Positions 1-5,781 of a DNA stretch of 7,237 nucleotides are shown here, piece by piece. Position 1 is the stretch's first letter; every line of letters begins with the position of its first letter. This DNA is from Clostridia bacterium. GTDB lineage: Bacteria; Bacillota; Clostridia; Oscillospirales; Acutalibacteraceae. The notes under the pieces are model-generated. The model searched no databases and was not told where the DNA came from. It was given only the letters and a program-made list of their open reading frames with translations. Location of the stretch: NCBI GenBank assembly GCA_017631705.1, contig JAGBSU010000033.1:1-7237 (forward strand). The letters are read 5' to 3'. Position numbers and translations under genes: made by a program.

Positions 1-168
1 ACCATCAACGAAGCCGATTGCCGTGGTTGTAAAAAGTGCATGAAACTCGGATGCCCCGCTATCGTTTTTGAAAACGGGAAAGCAACGATTGACCAAACAC
101 AATGCAACGGTTGCGGTCTTTGCACCGGTGTTTGTCCGTTTAACGCTATCCGAAAGGAGGAAGAATAA
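1..168 (+). CDS. iorA: Indolepyruvate:ferredoxin oxidoreductase alpha subunit, C-terminal end (partial)
   Basis: The frame opens at base 1 and gives 55 residues before a TAA at 166-168; the 5' part lies outside the window. The fragment is a bacterial-type ferredoxin domain with two cysteine motifs: C7-x2-C10-x2-C13-x4-C18-P and C35-x2-C38-x2-C41-x3-C45-P. The x4 spacing in the first motif is typical of the C-terminal domain of IorA. In the family, this subunit carries thiamine diphosphate in its N-terminal domains and passes electrons from aryl pyruvate oxidation through two [4Fe-4S] clusters to ferredoxin in the cytoplasm. The assignment to IorA rather than a free ferredoxin rests on the cluster spacing and on iorB following directly. 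The stop overlaps the iorB start (TAATG), which suggests coupled translation and matched subunit amounts. Confidence 0.88.
   Translation, partial: TINEADCRGCKKCMKLGCPAIVFENGKATIDQTQCNGCGLCTGVCPFNAIRKEEE
153..160 (+). promoter_or_regulatory. Ribosome binding site of iorB
   Basis: AAAGGAGG lies 7 bases before the ATG at 168 and inside the last codons of iorA. This near-perfect Shine-Dalgarno sequence supports the 168 start. Confidence 0.8.
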
Positions 169-743
169 TGGCTACTAAAAACATAATGATTGTCGGTGTC
201 GGCGGTCAAGGAACGCTGTTAGCCAGCCGTATTCTCGGTAATGCCGTCATCCGCGAAGGATATGACGTTAAAGTGTCGGAAGTTCACGGCATGAGCCAAC
301 GCGGTGGTAGCGTGGTTACTTACGTCAAATACGGCGACAAGGTTTTTTCGCCGATTATCGACAAAGGCGAAGCGGATATTATTTTGGCATTTGAACGGTT
401 GGAAGCCATGCGTGCTCTTCCCTTCCTTAAAAAAGGCGGTAAAATTATTTTGAACGACCGAGCGATTGCTCCCATGCCGGTTATCACCGGTGCCGCCCAG
501 TATCCGCAAAACATTGTGGAGGATTTATCGAAATTAACCGATATTACCGCCGTGGATGCTTTGGCGTTGAGCCTTGAAGCCGGCTCGTCAAAAGCGGTGA
601 ACGTGGTGTTAATTGGTGTTTTGGCTAAGAGTACCGATATCAGCAAGGACGTTTGGTTGGAAGTTATCAAGCAAACCGTACCCGAAAAGTTTTTAGAGTT
701 AAACTTAAAAGCGTTTGAACTCGGTTACGCATACGAGGGATAA
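168..743 (+). CDS. iorB: Indolepyruvate:ferredoxin oxidoreductase beta subunit
   Basis: The 191-residue product is the usual length for IorB, the partner that belongs to the pyruvate/ketoisovalerate oxidoreductase gamma-domain family. Visible motifs are the N-terminal GVGGQG loop (residues 10-15) and the conserved H40-GMSQRGGS segment. With IorA it catalyses CoA- and ferredoxin-dependent oxidative decarboxylation of aryl pyruvates (indolepyruvate, phenylpyruvate, 4-hydroxyphenylpyruvate) to arylacetyl-CoA and CO2 in the cytoplasm. The reaction is reversible, and in some anaerobes it runs as a carboxylation that makes aromatic amino acids from arylacetates. The start overlaps the iorA stop by one base. 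The paaK and ACT genes downstream fit an aryl-substrate role better than pyruvate or 2-oxoglutarate. Family assignment is secure; exact substrate preference is inferred from the neighbours. Confidence 0.92.
   Translation: MATKNIMIVGVGGQGTLLASRILGNAVIREGYDVKVSEVHGMSQRGGSVVTYVKYGDKVFSPIIDKGEADIILAFERLEAMRALPFLKKGGKIILNDRAIAPMPVITGAAQYPQNIVEDLSKLTDITAVDALALSLEAGSSKAVNVVLIGVLAKSTDISKDVWLEVIKQTVPEKFLELNLKAFELGYAYEG
735..740 (+). promoter_or_regulatory. Ribosome binding site that sets the start of the membrane protein at 748
   Basis: GAGGGA ends 7 bases before the ATG at 748, next to the iorB stop. It decides against an in-frame TTG at 715, which would add 11 polar residues from inside iorB and has no comparable site in front of it. 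Confidence 0.7.
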
Positions 744-747
744 CGCT

Positions 748-1443
748 ATGAAAACTACAACAAAAAACACATTGGTAATTGTATACACGATTTTTGCTAT
801 CGGCATTTTTACCGCTGTGTTGGTTTTTGAACCGAGCCGTGAAGTTTTTAAAGAGTTATCATCATCTCATGCATACATCATGGGATTTATCAAATTCGCT
901 TTACTGGCTACTGCCGGTGAATTGATAGCCGCTTCGATTACTTGCAAGCAACCGACTGTTCCGGTAAAAATCGTTTGGCGATTTATTATTTGGGGACTTA
1001 TCGGTATTTGGATAACCTTTATGATGAAGATTTACTCGGCAGCCGTCGGTGGTTTGATGGCGAACGAACTATTACCGGGTGGCAATAGCGTTTTTTTGAA
1101 AGCGTTATACACCAGCGTGGTTATGAACACCACGTTTGGTCCTACGTTTATGGCGATTCATAAATGCACCGATAAACTGTTAGAGTTAAAGGCAAAAAAA
1201 GAAAGTGCTTCACTTTCTGCTGTGATAACCGGTGTTGATTGGACGGTTTTTGTGAATTTCACTTTATTAAAAACGGTGCCCTTGTTTTGGATACCGGCAC
1301 ACACTGTGACGTTCCTGTTACCCCCAGAATACCAAGTGATGATGGCTGCCGCGTTATCGATTGCATTGGGAATTATTTTAAGTATGGGAAACCGAATGAA
1401 AAAAAGTCGAGAGGATGAAAATAATGGCAATACTGCATCCTGA
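748..1443 (+). CDS. Multi-pass membrane protein, Mpv17/PMP22-like
   Basis: The 231-residue product has about six hydrophobic segments (roughly residues 8-27, 43-63, 75-100, 118-136, 167-191, 195-213) and a short charged C-terminus. The last third, with W165, the VNFTLLKTVP stretch (169-178) and two closing helices, recalls the W..NF..VP signature of the Mpv17/PMP22 family. The FGP segment (130-132) followed by H138 recalls that family's GP..H motif. This match is from memory of the family and is moderate only. Function is unknown. Eukaryotic relatives are organelle membrane channels. The gene lies 4 bases after iorB and overlaps paaK by 20 bases, so it is co-expressed with aryl-acid enzymes. 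A role in moving arylacetates, aryl amino acids or related solutes is an inference from context. No signal peptide cleavage site is evident; the first helix looks like an anchor. Confidence 0.75.
   Translation: MKTTTKNTLVIVYTIFAIGIFTAVLVFEPSREVFKELSSSHAYIMGFIKFALLATAGELIAASITCKQPTVPVKIVWRFIIWGLIGIWITFMMKIYSAAVGGLMANELLPGGNSVFLKALYTSVVMNTTFGPTFMAIHKCTDKLLELKAKKESASLSAVITGVDWTVFVNFTLLKTVPLFWIPAHTVTFLLPPEYQVMMAAALSIALGIILSMGNRMKKSREDENNGNTAS
1409..1414 (+). promoter_or_regulatory. Ribosome binding site that sets the paaK start at 1424
   Basis: GAGAGG ends 9 bases before the ATG at 1424 but directly abuts an in-frame ATG at 1415, too close to serve it. The 1424 start is therefore preferred, giving 434 residues instead of 437. 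Confidence 0.65.
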
Positions 1444-2728
1444 AATTGAAACTCTTCCACGGGAAGAAATAAAAAAATTACAAAGTGAAAAGCTGGTTTG
1501 GCAAGTAAAACGAATGTACGAAAACGTCGAGTGTTTTCGCAATCGCATGGATGAAAAAGGCTTGAAGCCCGAAGATATCCACGGCGTAGAGGACCTTGCT
1601 AAGTTACCTTTTTCATACAAACAAGATTTACGGGATTACTATCCTTACGGTTTATTTGCCGAACCGCTCGAAAACATTCGTCGTGTTCATGCTTCCAGCG
1701 GTACAACTGGCAAACGTATTGTCGTTGGTTATACCGATAATGACCTTGATATGTGGAGCGATTGTGTTGCACGTATGCTCAAAGCCATTGGTTTGAGTGA
1801 TAAGGATATTTTCCAAGTATCGTTTGGTTACGGATTATTCACCGGCGGTTTCGGTCTGCATGCCGGTGTGGAAAAAATCGGTGCAACCGTCATTCCCATG
1901 TCTTCGGGTAACACCAGTCTCCAAATTCAAACCATGGTAGATTTCAAAGCCACCGCCATCTGCTGTACGCCGTCTTACGCGATGTACTTAGCGGAAGAAG
2001 TGGAAAAAGCCGGTGTAAAAGACCAGCTTTCCCTCAAGGTTGGCGTATTTGGTGCCGAACCGTGGAGTGAAAGTATGCGTCATGAAATCGAAGAAAAGCT
2101 TGGCATTAAAGCCTATGACATTTACGGTCTTTCCGAAATTCTCGGCCCCGGTGTTTCGTGCGAATGTGAATATCAATGTGGTATGCACGTTTGGGAAGAC
2201 CATTTTATTCCGGAAATTATTGACCCCGATACGGGTGAAGTTCTTCCCGAAGGTAGTACGGGTGAACTGGTATTTACCACCATTTCCAAAGAAGGTTTTC
2301 CGGTAATACGTTATCATACGCGTGATATTTGTTCTTTGGAATATGCCCCTTGCAAATGCGGTAGAACGCATATCCGCATGAACAAACCCAGCGGTAGAAG
2401 CGACGATATGCTGATTATTCGCGGCGTTAACGTTTTCCCCTCGCAGATTGAAGAAGTGTTATTGGATTTCGGCGGCAACGAAATTACGCCCAACTACATT
2501 ATCAAAATTGACCGTGTCAATAATACCGACACGTTTGATTTGGATGTAGAAATGAGCGAAAGCATGTTTACCGACGATTTGAAGAGTATTACCAAAACTG
2601 AAAAAGCTATTACTGAAAAACTGCGTTCTGCATTAGGTCTTGGTGTACGAGTCCACTTGGTCAATCCGAAAACGATTGCGCGAAGCGAAGGAAAAGCTAA
2701 ACGCGTGTTGGATTTACGCAAATTATAA
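1424..2728 (+). CDS. paaK: Phenylacetate-CoA ligase (aryl-CoA ligase, adenylate-forming)
   Basis: The 434-residue product is full length for the PaaK family. It carries the ATP-binding loop SSGTTGKR (91-98), the YGLSE motif (234-238), the conserved HVWEDHF segment (255-261), YHTRD (297-301), the hinge GRSDDMLIIRG (324-334) followed by NVFPSQIE, and the C-terminal SEGKAKRV (421-428) that holds the catalytic lysine region. It activates phenylacetate or a related arylacetate with ATP and CoA to arylacetyl-CoA, AMP and PPi in the cytoplasm. Next to iorAB it either primes arylacetates for reductive carboxylation or, in reverse, recovers ATP from arylacetyl-CoA. Cysteines 246, 248, 252, 310 and 312 lie in two clusters and could hold a structural zinc (inference). 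The gene overlaps the membrane-protein gene by 20 bases. An in-frame ATG at 1415 is possible but lacks a spaced ribosome binding site. Substrate among phenyl-, hydroxyphenyl- and indoleacetate cannot be read from sequence. Confidence 0.93.
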   Translation: MAILHPEIETLPREEIKKLQSEKLVWQVKRMYENVECFRNRMDEKGLKPEDIHGVEDLAKLPFSYKQDLRDYYPYGLFAEPLENIRRVHASSGTTGKRIVVGYTDNDLDMWSDCVARMLKAIGLSDKDIFQVSFGYGLFTGGFGLHAGVEKIGATVIPMSSGNTSLQIQTMVDFKATAICCTPSYAMYLAEEVEKAGVKDQLSLKVGVFGAEPWSESMRHEIEEKLGIKAYDIYGLSEILGPGVSCECEYQCGMHVWEDHFIPEIIDPDTGEVLPEGSTGELVFTTISKEGFPVIRYHTRDICSLEYAPCKCGRTHIRMNKPSGRSDDMLIIRGVNVFPSQIEEVLLDFGGNEITPNYIIKIDRVNNTDTFDLDVEMSESMFTDDLKSITKTEKAITEKLRSALGLGVRVHLVNPKTIARSEGKAKRVLDLRKL

Positions 2729-2735
2729 AGGAGGG
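2727..2735 (+). promoter_or_regulatory. Ribosome binding site of the ACT-domain gene
   Basis: AAAGGAGGG begins in the paaK stop codon and ends 7 bases before the ATG at 2743. It is one of the strongest Shine-Dalgarno sequences in the window, so the small regulator is probably translated well. Confidence 0.8.
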
Positions 2736-2742
2736 TACAACA

Positions 2743-3174
2743 ATGTTAGTAGAACAAATTTCGGTTTTCATTGAAAACAAAAAAGGTCGGCTTTCTGAAA
2801 TTGCCGAAGTTTTAGCACAAAACAACATCGACATTTCCGCCTTATCATTAGCTGATACCGACGAATACGGTGTTTTACGGATGATTGTTACAGACCCACA
2901 CAAAGCAAAAAAAGCTTTGGCAGACCACGGCGTTATCGGCAAAGTTACCACCGTATTGGCAGTGGCCATTGAAGACCGCCCGGGTGGATTTTACGAAGCT
3001 CTTACGGTGCTCACAGACAACGGTGTGGAAATCAAATACATGTACGCCTGTGTTTCCCATGAAAAAGGAAAAGCATTGATGATTTTAAGTGTGGAAAATC
3101 CGGTAGAAGTCGAGAAGATGATTACACAATCCAAAGACGGCATAACCAATCCTTCCGCTATTTACAGAATATAG
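2743..3174 (+). CDS. Tandem ACT-domain protein, putative aromatic amino acid sensor
   Basis: The 143-residue product consists of two ACT repeats and nothing else: about 2-66 (ISVFIENKKGRLSEIAEVLA, then the IDISALSLAD strand) and about 70-137 (AIEDRPGGFYEALTVL, then VEIKYMYACV). The N/D-x-x-G-x-L/F turns at 12-17 and 78-83 are the usual ligand-binding turns of the fold. ACT domains bind amino acids and regulate enzymes allosterically. Stand-alone tandem-ACT proteins of this size are common next to iorAB and paaK in anaerobes. Its partner and ligand are not known; an aromatic amino acid is the natural guess from context. The gene starts 14 bases after paaK. Its TAG stop (3172-3174) is formed by a TA plus the first G of the inserted element at 3174; without the insertion the stop would be TAA and the protein would be the same. 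Confidence 0.85.
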   Translation: MLVEQISVFIENKKGRLSEIAEVLAQNNIDISALSLADTDEYGVLRMIVTDPHKAKKALADHGVIGKVTTVLAVAIEDRPGGFYEALTVLTDNGVEIKYMYACVSHEKGKALMILSVENPVEVEKMITQSKDGITNPSAIYRI

Positions 3175-3194
3175 GGTAACCCGACGAATCCGAA
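3172..3194 (+). repeat. Left terminal inverted repeat with TA
   Basis: This arm pairs with 3428-3450 over 23 bases with one mismatch (A3184 against the base opposite C of the other arm). It starts with GGGT-A-ACCC, itself a small palindrome, and runs into a tandem CGAATC-CGAATC (3185-3196). Confidence 0.85.
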
Positions 3195-3198
3195 TCCG

Positions 3199-3307
3199 CC
3201 TGAAAGCGGTATCTTTTAGTGCTTTTTGCTCTTTTTCCCTTGACAGGCGTTAGCCTGTCTTCGGTCAAAAAAAAACAAAAACCACTCAAAATCCTCTCGC
3301 TTTCAGG
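3199..3307. repeat. Internal hairpin arm 1 of the element
   Basis: CCTGAAAGCG (3199-3208) is perfectly complementary to CGCTTTCAGG (3298-3307). Inside it, 3218-3228 pairs with 3276-3286 (10 of 11 bases), and inside that GACAGGC (3242-3248) pairs with GCCTGTC (3253-3259) over a 4-base GTTA loop. The three stems are strictly nested, giving one long irregular hairpin. The A9 tract at 3267-3275 lies in its descending side. Confidence 0.75.
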
Positions 3308-3314
3308 TCGAAGA

Positions 3315-3422
3315 TTTTGAAAAGAGCGGATTTGTGGGGCAACCAAGGCAAAAACGCAGCGAATACTGTATGTATTCGCGAGTATTTTAACGAAGGGTGA
3401 ACCTAAATCCGCCTCTTCAAAA
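3315..3422. repeat. Internal hairpin arm 2 of the element
   Basis: Bases 3315-3333 pair with 3405-3422, with a bulged C3413 and two bulged A residues at 3320-3321; the core is GCGGATTT (3326-3333) against AAATCCGC (3405-3412). Near the tip GCGAATAC (3359-3366) pairs perfectly with GTATTCGC (3372-3379) over a 5-base loop. With arm 1 and the terminal repeats it completes a three-way-junction layout. Confidence 0.7.
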
Positions 3423-3427
3423 CGGGG

Positions 3428-3450
3428 TTCGGATTCGGCGGGTTACCCTA
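3428..3450 (-). repeat. Right terminal inverted repeat with TA
   Basis: Reverse complement of 3172-3194 except for one base. Its last two bases, TA at 3449-3450, are the second copy of the presumed target site and start the A-rich arm of the terminator. Confidence 0.85.
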
Positions 3451-3500
3451 AAACAAGCGCCACGAACAAGTTGTTTTACTTGTTCGTGGCGCATGTTTTT
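3450..3500. terminator. Bidirectional rho-independent terminator between convergent operons
   Basis: GCGCCACGAACAAG (3457-3470) pairs perfectly with 3479-3492 over an 8-base loop, giving a 14-bp stem. One mismatch further out, AAAACA (3450-3455) pairs with TGTTTT (3494-3499), so each strand ends its stem with a T-tract. It can stop the ior-paaK-ACT transcript on the plus strand and the clp transcript, whose stop codon lies only a few bases away, on the minus strand. Confidence 0.92.
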
Positions 3501-3507
3501 AGTGCCG

Positions 3508-5781
3508 TTATTTTGTTGTTAAAACCAACTTTTCTTCTTTGGCTTGCAAAGAAATCTGTGTCAGGAATTCATCACAATGGTTGACAATATACGCGGTAAT
3601 GGTATCCTCCACCTCGCGGCGAATTGTATTTCGCAAATCACGAGCACCGCGTTTTCCACCGTAGGCTTTATTTGCCAAGTACAGCGGTACATCGGCGGAC
3701 CAGATAAATTCAATACCGCGCTCAGCAAGCGGCGATACCAGCTCTTTAAGCATCAATTCAGCAATAGACAGATAATGTTCTTGCGACAACGGTGCAAAAT
3801 ACACTACTTCATCCACACGGCTGATAAATTCCGGCCGTAAAAACTCCGTAAGTGCTTTCGTTGCTTTATCCCGCGAAGCTTGTGCATCGATCTTGCCGAA
3901 ACCCATTAAATTTTCTTGGAATTGACTGCCGGCATTGGAAGTCATAACAATTACGGTGTTTTCAAAGTTTACTACCCGACCATGCGAATCGGTAACGCGT
4001 CCCTCATCCAAAATTTGAAGCAAGATATTCAGCACATCCGGATGTGCTTTTTCAATCTCGTCTAACAAAATAACAGAATACGGTTTACGACGGACTTTTT
4101 CTGTTAGTTGTCCGGCTTCATCATACCCGACATAGCCGGGCGGTGAACCGATAATACGGGAAACCGCGTGCTTTTCCATGAATTCCGACATATCTAACCG
4201 AATCAGCGTTTCCGGTGTATCAAACAGTTGTGCTGCCAACACCTTTACCAATTCTGTTTTGCCGACACCGGTAGGACCGACAAAAATGAAGGATGCAGGA
4301 CGCCGACGCGGACTGATTTGCACACGACTGCGGCGTACTGCCGCCGAAACAACCGAAACTGCTTCATCTTGTCCGATAATATGTCTTTTCAGTTCTTGCT
4401 CTAAATCGGCTAATTTTGCCAACTCATTTTCTTGTACTTTAGCAGCAGGAATTCCTGTCCACAGTTCAATCACTTTTGCCAAATGCTCTTCTTTGAGCGG
4501 TGCGGCAACAGCAGCAGGACGAAGTATTTCAATATCCTGTTCCGTTTTCATCAAATCAGCACGAATGTTTGCCAATTGTTCGTAATCCACCGTTTCTTCG
4601 TTCGTGAGTTCTGCTTCTTTGGAACGCAAGGTTTCTGCCTTTACAAGCAGTTTGGCATACTCGTCTGCTTTTTTGTTTTGCAAAGCGGCTGTGGCACAGG
4701 CTTCATCCAATAAATCTATGGCTTTATCCGGCAAAAAACGGTCGGTAATATACCGTTCCGACAAAACTACCGCGCGACGAATCAACGTATCGCTGACAGT
4801 AATGCCGTGATATTCTTCGTAATACGTTTTTATACCGCACAACATAGTCACGGTATCCTCTATCGACGGTTCATCAACTTTGACTGGTTGAAAACGGCGT
4901 TCGAGCGCCGCATCTTTTTCAATGTTTTTGCGATATTCATTAAAGGTTGTCGCACCGATTACTTGAATCTCGCCGCGAGATAAGGCAGGTTTCAAAATGT
5001 TTGCCGCCGACATGCTCCCTTCGGAATCGCCGGTACCGACTAAGGTGTGTACTTCGTCAATAAACAGGATAATATTCCCCTGCGTTTTAACTTCTTCAAT
5101 TAAACCTTTGATACGGCTTTCAAACTGTCCACGAAATTGCGTGCCGGCAACCAACGCGGTTAAATCTAACAAATAAAGTTCTTTATTTTGTAATTTATAC
5201 GGAACGGTACCTGCCACAATGCGTTGTGCCAAACCCTCGGCAATGGCCGTTTTACCGACACCGGGTTCACCGATTAAGCACGGGTTGTTTTTACTGCGGC
5301 GGCACAGTATTTGCGTCACTCGATAAATTTCTTTATCTCGCCCGATAATAGCATCTAACTGTTTGTCCCTCGCTTTTTGGGTGAGATTGTTACAATAATT
5401 ATCTAAAAATTTATTCTTTTTTTCTTTATTCTTTGTCTTTTTTTCGGCATTTTCTGCGGATTTTTCATCCGACTTGTCATCGGACTCCGTATTCATTTGA
5501 CCGCCGAATAAGTTTTGCAGAAAAGGGAAAGTAGCGGCGCCGCCGGGCATAAATCCGTCCTCATCATCATTTCCCATATTCATCAATTCACCGAATTGCT
5601 CGTCCATCTGTTCAAGTTCTTCCTCACCGATACCGAATTTGTTGAGCAAATCGTCTACCGGTTTAATTCCTAATTCTTTGGCGCAGGAAATACACAAGCC
5701 ATCGTTGGTATTGGTATCCCCCTCCATACGGGAGATGAAAATGACGGCGGGGCGTTTTTTACAACGCGAACATAACATCAT
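3508..5781 (-). CDS. clpE: ClpE-like ATP-dependent Clp protease ATP-binding subunit (AAA+ unfoldase)
   Basis: The 757-residue product has an N-terminal zinc finger (C4-x2-C7, C30-x2-C33), an acidic then lysine-rich linker (about 51-124), a first AAA+ module (Walker A GEPGVGKT 171-178, Walker B ILFIDE 238-243, arginines 295-296), a short coiled-coil middle region with a UVR-like stretch (about 372-420), and a second AAA+ module (Walker A GPTGVGKT 502-509, GYVG pore loop 549-552, Walker B ILLDE 571-575, sensor N616, then the C-terminal Clp domain). It lacks the two Clp_N repeats of ClpC/ClpA, and the zinc finger is the mark of ClpE. A hydrophobic-Gly-Phe tripeptide, MGF (626-628), stands where ClpP-binding ATPases carry the loop that docks ClpP, so it probably feeds unfolded proteins to ClpP. 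The start is the first of two ATGs, 8 bases after AAGGAG, and overlaps the pgsA stop (ATGA). Confidence 0.88.
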   Translation of the reverse strand: MMLCSRCKKRPAVIFISRMEGDTNTNDGLCISCAKELGIKPVDDLLNKFGIGEEELEQMDEQFGELMNMGNDDEDGFMPGGAATFPFLQNLFGGQMNTESDDKSDEKSAENAEKKTKNKEKKNKFLDNYCNNLTQKARDKQLDAIIGRDKEIYRVTQILCRRSKNNPCLIGEPGVGKTAIAEGLAQRIVAGTVPYKLQNKELYLLDLTALVAGTQFRGQFESRIKGLIEEVKTQGNIILFIDEVHTLVGTGDSEGSMSAANILKPALSRGEIQVIGATTFNEYRKNIEKDAALERRFQPVKVDEPSIEDTVTMLCGIKTYYEEYHGITVSDTLIRRAVVLSERYITDRFLPDKAIDLLDEACATAALQNKKADEYAKLLVKAETLRSKEAELTNEETVDYEQLANIRADLMKTEQDIEILRPAAVAAPLKEEHLAKVIELWTGIPAAKVQENELAKLADLEQELKRHIIGQDEAVSVVSAAVRRSRVQISPRRRPASFIFVGPTGVGKTELVKVLAAQLFDTPETLIRLDMSEFMEKHAVSRIIGSPPGYVGYDEAGQLTEKVRRKPYSVILLDEIEKAHPDVLNILLQILDEGRVTDSHGRVVNFENTVIVMTSNAGSQFQENLMGFGKIDAQASRDKATKALTEFLRPEFISRVDEVVYFAPLSQEHYLSIAELMLKELVSPLAERGIEFIWSADVPLYLANKAYGGKRGARDLRNTIRREVEDTITAYIVNHCDEFLTQISLQAKEEKLVLTTK

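Larger units (their letters stand above)
3174..3448. mobile_element. 275-bp miniature inverted-repeat element (MITE-like), TA-flanked
   Basis: The element begins GGGTAACCCG and ends CGGGTTACCC; 20 of 21 terminal bases are inverted copies (3174-3194 against 3428-3448, one mismatch at 3184). TA stands on each side (3172-3173 and 3449-3450), as after insertion of IS630/Tc1-mariner-type elements, which duplicate a TA. Deleting the element with one TA joins ATA-TAA to the terminator hairpin, a compact and sensible gene end, so the empty site can be reconstructed. There is no convincing open reading frame inside, so the element would depend on a transposase made elsewhere. The whole interior is made of further inverted repeats (see the hairpin entries). 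RUP of pneumococcus and Correia elements of Neisseria are known analogues in size class, TA target and position near genes. The family itself is not one I can name. A structured RNA gene is the main alternative. Confidence 0.65.

Noticed and set aside
1..168. A free-standing 2x[4Fe-4S] ferredoxin
   Set aside because: The frame is open to the window edge and is followed with a one-base overlap by iorB, so it is better read as the C-terminal domain of IorA.
715..747. A TTG start at 715 that would extend the membrane protein by 11 residues into iorB
   Set aside because: The added residues are polar and unrelated to a membrane start, and the ATG at 748 has GAGGGA 7 bases before it.
1415..1423. 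An upstream ATG at 1415 for paaK
   Set aside because: The only Shine-Dalgarno-like sequence (1409-1414) abuts it directly and is correctly spaced only for the ATG at 1424.
3240..3245. TTGACA as a -35 promoter element
   Set aside because: No TATAAT-like -10 is found 16 to 18 bases further on; the bases are part of the GACAGGC hairpin arm.
3263..3270. GGTCAAA as a possible CtsR operator half-site
   Set aside because: CtsR sites need two direct copies with short spacing; only one is present, it lies inside a hairpin, and it is at the 3' ends of both operons.
3158..3346. A 62-codon open frame on the minus strand across the intergenic element
   Set aside because: It spans hairpin arms and one terminal repeat, its sequence is set by the repeats, and it shows no domain; it looks like chance coding in the element.
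3174..3448. CRISPR array, tRNA or rRNA in the intergenic stretch
   Set aside because: There are no regularly spaced direct repeats and no cloverleaf or rRNA-like sequence; the repeats present are inverted and nested.
3508..5781. ClpC or ClpB as the identity of the large ATPase
   Set aside because: The double Clp_N repeat of both is missing and ClpB's long middle domain is absent, while the zinc finger and the likely ClpP loop fit ClpE.
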